A stretch of DNA of 25,501 bases from CAYLSO01 sp964386525 (GTDB lineage: Bacteria > Eisenbacteria > RBG-16-71-46 > DASYSL01): the NCBI GenBank assembly GCA_964386525.1, contig CAYLSO010000303.1, forward strand, positions 1 to 25,501, given 5' to 3'. Position numbers and translations under genes: made by a program. Positions 22,838 to 25,501 of the stretch are shown here, in pieces (positions within the stretch are counted from its first letter, which is position 1; every line of letters begins with the position of its first letter). The notes under the pieces were generated by a model. That model was given only the letters and a program-made list of their open reading frames with translations, was not told where the DNA came from and searched no databases.

Positions 22838-24172
22838 ATGCCGTTCGCATCCCTTGGCCTGCCCGAGCCCATCACACGGGGCGTCCGGGCGGCCGGCTAC
22901 ACCGAGCCCACGCCCATCCAGCGCCGGGCCATCCCCATCATCCTTCCCGGACACGACTTGGTCGCCGCCGCGCAGACCGGCAGCGGCAAGACGGCGGCGT
23001 TCGTGCTGCCGATCCTGGTCCGGCTCATGAACGGGCCGCGCGCGCTGCGGGCCCTGATCCTCGTCCCCACGCGCGAGCTGGCGGCGCAGGTCGAGGGCTG
23101 TGCGCGCGAGTATGCGCAGTTCGCCGGCGTGCGCGTCGGCTGCGTCTACGGCGGCGTGCCGATCGCGCCCCAGGAGCGCCTGCTGCGCCGCGAGGGCGTC
23201 GAGCTGCTGGTCGCCACGCCGGGCCGTCTGCTCGACCTGCACGGCCGCCAGAGCCTCAGCCTCGAGGACGTCGAGGTGCTGGTGCTCGACGAGGCCGACC
23301 GCATGGTGGACATGGGCTTCGCGCCCGACCTGCGGCGCATCCTCCGGCTGCTGCCCGTCGAGCGGCAGACGCTGATGTTCTCCGCCACCATGCCGGCCGA
23401 GCTGAACAAGGTGGCGAGCGAGGCGCTCTCCAACCCCCAGCGGCTCGAGCTGGCGCCGCCGTCGCGCCCCGCGCCGCGCATCAACCAGTCGATCTACCCG
23501 GTGCCCAAGCACCTCAAGGCCGAACTGCTCGACCGCATCCTGGTGCGCTCGGAGACCGAGACGGCGCTCGTCTTCGTGCGCTCCAAGCACGGCACCGACC
23601 GGCTGGGCCGCCAGCTGGCGCGCCGCGGCCACCGCGTCGCCGTGCTGCACGGCGACCGCAGCCAGGGCCAGCGCGAGAAGGCGCTCGCCGACTTCAAGCG
23701 CGGCCGCCTGGCGGTCATGGTGGCCACCGACATCGCCTCGCGCGGCATCGACGTGGACGACATCACCCACGTCATCAACTTCGACGTGCCGCGCACGCCC
23801 GAGGACTACGTGCACCGCGTCGGACGCACCGGGCGCATGGACAACTCCGGCGACGCCATCACGCTGATGACGCCCGAAGAGCAGAAGGACGTGGCGGCCA
23901 TCGAGCGCTTCATCGGATGCGAGATCCCGAACGTGATGCTCCCCGGCTTCGACTACAAGAAGCGGCGCGAGGCGGGAGAGACGGCGGCGCGGGACGATCA
24001 CGAGTCCGCGGAGCGCGGGGCGCGGCGCGGCGGCGGTCGGCGCAGCGGCAGCGGACACCATGGAGGCAACGGATCGTCGCCGAAGGCTTCGACGCCGCGG
24101 GCCGCGGCGGTGGTGTTCGGCCGCCGGCCCAAGGCGGCCACGGCGACGCGGCGCGGGCGCAAGCGGATCTAG
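22838..24172 (+). CDS. rhlE: DEAD-box ATP-dependent RNA helicase, RhlE type
   Basis: 444 residues, with all helicase motifs in order: Q motif (F3 to Q28, YTEPTPIQ), I AQTGSGKT (45-52), Ia PTRELAAQ (77-84), Ib TPGR (127-130), II DEAD (151-154), III SAT (182-184), V ATDIASRGID (296-305) and VI HRVGRTGR (326-333). The opening FASLGLPEPITRGV and the basic C-terminal tail rich in Arg, Gly and Ser (about 370-444) fit RhlE, which unwinds RNA in ribosome assembly and decay, often in the cold. The start at 22838 follows AGGAG (22828-22832) by 5 bases; the in-frame ATG at 22751 would add 29 unlikely residues. The gene stands alone behind a long leader and ends at a good terminator. Confidence 0.95.
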   Translation: MPFASLGLPEPITRGVRAAGYTEPTPIQRRAIPIILPGHDLVAAAQTGSGKTAAFVLPILVRLMNGPRALRALILVPTRELAAQVEGCAREYAQFAGVRVGCVYGGVPIAPQERLLRREGVELLVATPGRLLDLHGRQSLSLEDVEVLVLDEADRMVDMGFAPDLRRILRLLPVERQTLMFSATMPAELNKVASEALSNPQRLELAPPSRPAPRINQSIYPVPKHLKAELLDRILVRSETETALVFVRSKHGTDRLGRQLARRGHRVAVLHGDRSQGQREKALADFKRGRLAVMVATDIASRGIDVDDITHVINFDVPRTPEDYVHRVGRTGRMDNSGDAITLMTPEEQKDVAAIERFIGCEIPNVMLPGFDYKKRREAGETAARDDHESAERGARRGGGRRSGSGHHGGNGSSPKASTPRAAAVVFGRRPKAATATRRGRKRI

Positions 24173-24209
24173 CGCGGCGCGCTCGACCGCAGCAGCCGCG
24201 GGTTTGCGA

Positions 24210-24246
24210 TCCCCCGCCGGTCACGAGCCGGCGGGGGACGTCTTTT
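24210..24246 (+). terminator. Rho-independent terminator of the RNA helicase gene
   Basis: An 11-bp stem TCCCCCGCCGG (24210-24220) pairs with CCGGCGGGGGA (24228-24238) around a 7-base loop. It is followed by CG-TCTTTT (24241-24246). It lies 37 bases after the helicase stop and 26 bases beyond the convergent SdpI-type gene's stop, so it may serve both. Confidence 0.8.
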
Positions 24247-24271
24247 CGGGGTCGGCCCGCCAGAGCCGGTA

Positions 24272-24889
24272 CTAGTAGACGACCAGGCCGAGCGTGCCGA
24301 TGACGCCGCCGGCGATCACCGCCCCCAGCAGCCATGCGGCTTGCGCCGCCGCGAAGGCCACCAGTCCGGCGCCGAGCAGCATGAAGAGCCGCCCGCCGGC
24401 ACGGTTGGTGCGTTCCCAGCTGACCCGGCTCGACAGCGTCCACGGCGTGCGCACACCGACGAACCAGTTGGGCCGCACTCGCGCGAGCACGCTGCCGATG
24501 GCCACGAAGAGCGCCCCGACGATCGCCGGGACCCAGACGTGGATGGCGGCCGGCCGGCCGTGGATCCACGACAGGGTGAGCGCGTAGAGGGCCGCCATCA
24601 CCGCCAGCACGGCGAGCCGGATCAGGGAGTAGGGGCCGGCGAAGTCCGCGTAGCCGGCGCGCTTCGGGTCGATGCGCGGCAGCCAGAGGAACAGCAGGTA
24701 GATCCCGAGGGCGGTCAGCGGCAGAGCCAGCAGTCCGGTGACCCTGCCGCCATAGCCGTCCACGTGGCCGTGGAGATTCCAGTGCGTCGGGATGCGGTCG
24801 GGCGCGTGCGGCCAGCTCCACGCCGCCAGCGCGAACATACCGGCCAGCAGCAGCCAGTGCGGCCACTCCGTGCGCCAGGATGTCCTCAT
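24272..24889 (-). CDS. DUF1648/SdpI-family membrane protein
   Basis: 205 residues with about 6 membrane segments. The first part is a DUF1648 domain: a TM helix, then SWPHAPDRIPTHWNLHGHVDGYGG (25-48; core PTHWN, 34-38). The second part is an SdpI-like region: RPNWFVGVRTPWTLSS (139-154) followed by VSWERTNRAGG. In Bacillus, SdpI gives immunity to the SdpC toxin and acts as a signalling receptor, but most homologues in other phyla have no known role. A general cell-envelope function is as likely as immunity here, as no toxin gene is visible. A GGAGG-type ribosome site lies about 8 bases before the ATG. It is 27 bases downstream of, and probably co-transcribed with, the partial secreted-protein gene on the same strand. 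Confidence 0.85.
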   Translation of the reverse strand: MRTSWRTEWPHWLLLAGMFALAAWSWPHAPDRIPTHWNLHGHVDGYGGRVTGLLALPLTALGIYLLFLWLPRIDPKRAGYADFAGPYSLIRLAVLAVMAALYALTLSWIHGRPAAIHVWVPAIVGALFVAIGSVLARVRPNWFVGVRTPWTLSSRVSWERTNRAGGRLFMLLGAGLVAFAAAQAAWLLGAVIAGGVIGTLGLVVY

Positions 24890-24916
24890 TCCGGCTCCCT
24901 CCGGGTCGGCTTGGCG

Positions 24917-25501
24917 CTACTTCGCGAGCACGATCTTGCGCGTGTCCGTCTCCCGGCCCGCCCGCAGCGCGCACAGGTAGACGCCGCTGGGCAGATCGCG
25001 GCCGTCGAACGCGGCCGCGTGCGGCCCGGGCCCGAGCCGCTCGCCGCGCACGGGCGTGGCCACCTCGCGGCCGGCGAGGTCGTAGACCGTGAGCGTCACG
25101 TCCGCCGCGGCCGCCAGCGTGAAGCGGATATCCGTCGCGCTCCGGAAGGGGTTCGGGCGGCACGGCTCGAGGCGCAGGCCGGCGGCGGTTCTCGGGCCTT
25201 CCGGCACCGCCGTCGTCGAGGCGACGATGGCGGCGAAATAGCTTTGCGGCAGGCCGCCGATGGCGGTGAACAGGCCGCCCGCGTATACGGTCTCCCCGTC
25301 CGCGAGCAGATAGACCACGGTGTTGTTCGGAGCGGGGTCCCACGGCAGCGCCACGCCGGTGGGGGCGTTGAGAGCCGCGAGGTTGCTGCGCGATTGGCCG
25401 CCGATCTGCGAGAAGTACCCGCCCGCGTACACCGTGGAGCCGCTCACCGCCAGCGCCTCAACGTGCCCGTCGGGGTTGGGATCCCACCCGTTCGCGAGCC
25501 C
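24917..25501 (-). CDS. C-terminal part of a secreted repeat (beta-propeller-like) protein with T9SS type-A/FlgD-like sorting tail; 5' cut by window edge
   Basis: About 194 residues are visible and the frame is open to the window edge, so the GTG at 25447 is internal. Two copies of a repeat are seen: WDPNPDGHVEALAVSGSTVYAGGYF-type (about residues 6-45) and WDPAPNNTVVYLLADGETVYAGGLF-type. Each has VYAGG-x-F-x-x-IGG, the pattern of delta-60/DUF5122-like repeats in large secreted proteins. The last about 85 residues are a sorting-type Ig tail: EPCRPNPFRSATDIRFTL, VTLTVYDLAGREV, AFDGRDLPSGVYLCAL, ending RKIVLAK. It resembles the tail of the 5389-7680 protein in layout. The bulk of the protein, including its signal peptide, lies outside the window. 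Surface or secreted location is likely; the function is unknown. Confidence 0.85.
   Translation of the reverse strand, partial: GLANGWDPNPDGHVEALAVSGSTVYAGGYFSQIGGQSRSNLAALNAPTGVALPWDPAPNNTVVYLLADGETVYAGGLFTAIGGLPQSYFAAIVASTTAVPEGPRTAAGLRLEPCRPNPFRSATDIRFTLAAAADVTLTVYDLAGREVATPVRGERLGPGPHAAAFDGRDLPSGVYLCALRAGRETDTRKIVLAK

Noticed and set aside
24272..24889. SdpI-type immunity protein as part of a toxin-immunity system
   Set aside because: No small toxin gene, SdpA/B-like gene or regulator lies next to it; the DUF1648/SdpI family is broad and mostly without an immunity role.

Overview
The window is high-GC, gene-dense bacterial DNA with near-universal Shine-Dalgarno starts and frequent 4-base GTGA stop/start overlaps. 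Two secreted proteins carry C-terminal FlgD/type-A-sorting-like Ig tails ending in a basic KIV(V/L)xK/R segment. There is an outer-membrane beta-barrel ending in Phe and a twin-arginine signal. Together these suggest a diderm of the high-GC FCB-like candidate phyla (Candidatus Eisenbacteria or a relative). This placement is inference; no rRNA or marker gene is present.

Layout. 1-3000 (+): 3' part of a class III CoA-transferase followed by a two-subunit aconitase-family dehydratase (LeuC/LeuD type). 3097-5042 (+): a zinc-ribbon DUF2007 protein overlapping an AbgT-family transporter. 5389-7680 (+): a large secreted protein with a C39-like cysteine-peptidase core and a FlgD-like tail, converging on a secreted 'WWQW' protein of unknown function (7774-8652, -). 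8653-9353 holds no convincing gene. 9354-10706 (-): a POT-like MFS transporter, divergent from the main operon.

The main operon, 10847-17614 (+), is the most interesting part. It has an EF-P-family protein with an altered tip loop, an Old Yellow Enzyme, the radical SAM enzyme of the AmmeMemoRadiSam system (AmrS), a fused Memo-AMMECR1 protein (AmrB-AmrA), and a membrane-embedded spermidine-synthase-like protein. AmrS carries a textbook twin-arginine signal plus an added CxxCH motif, and the Memo-AMMECR1 fusion starts with a signal-peptide-like segment. The system, whose function is unknown as far as I know, therefore looks exported or membrane-associated here.

17634-20639 (-): an energy-coupling-factor-type Co/Ni importer (CbiM with a fused PDGLE domain, CbiQ, and CbiO with a His-rich insertion), led by a gene for a small outer-membrane beta-barrel. 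21037-22449 (+): a canonical proton-coupled oligopeptide transporter behind a very stable leader hairpin. 22838-24172 (+): an RhlE-type DEAD-box RNA helicase with a long leader and a clear terminator. 24272-24889 (-): a DUF1648/SdpI membrane protein. 24917-25501 (-): the C-terminus of a secreted repeat protein with a sorting-type tail, cut by the window edge. No rRNA, tRNA, CRISPR array, insertion sequence or integrase was seen.
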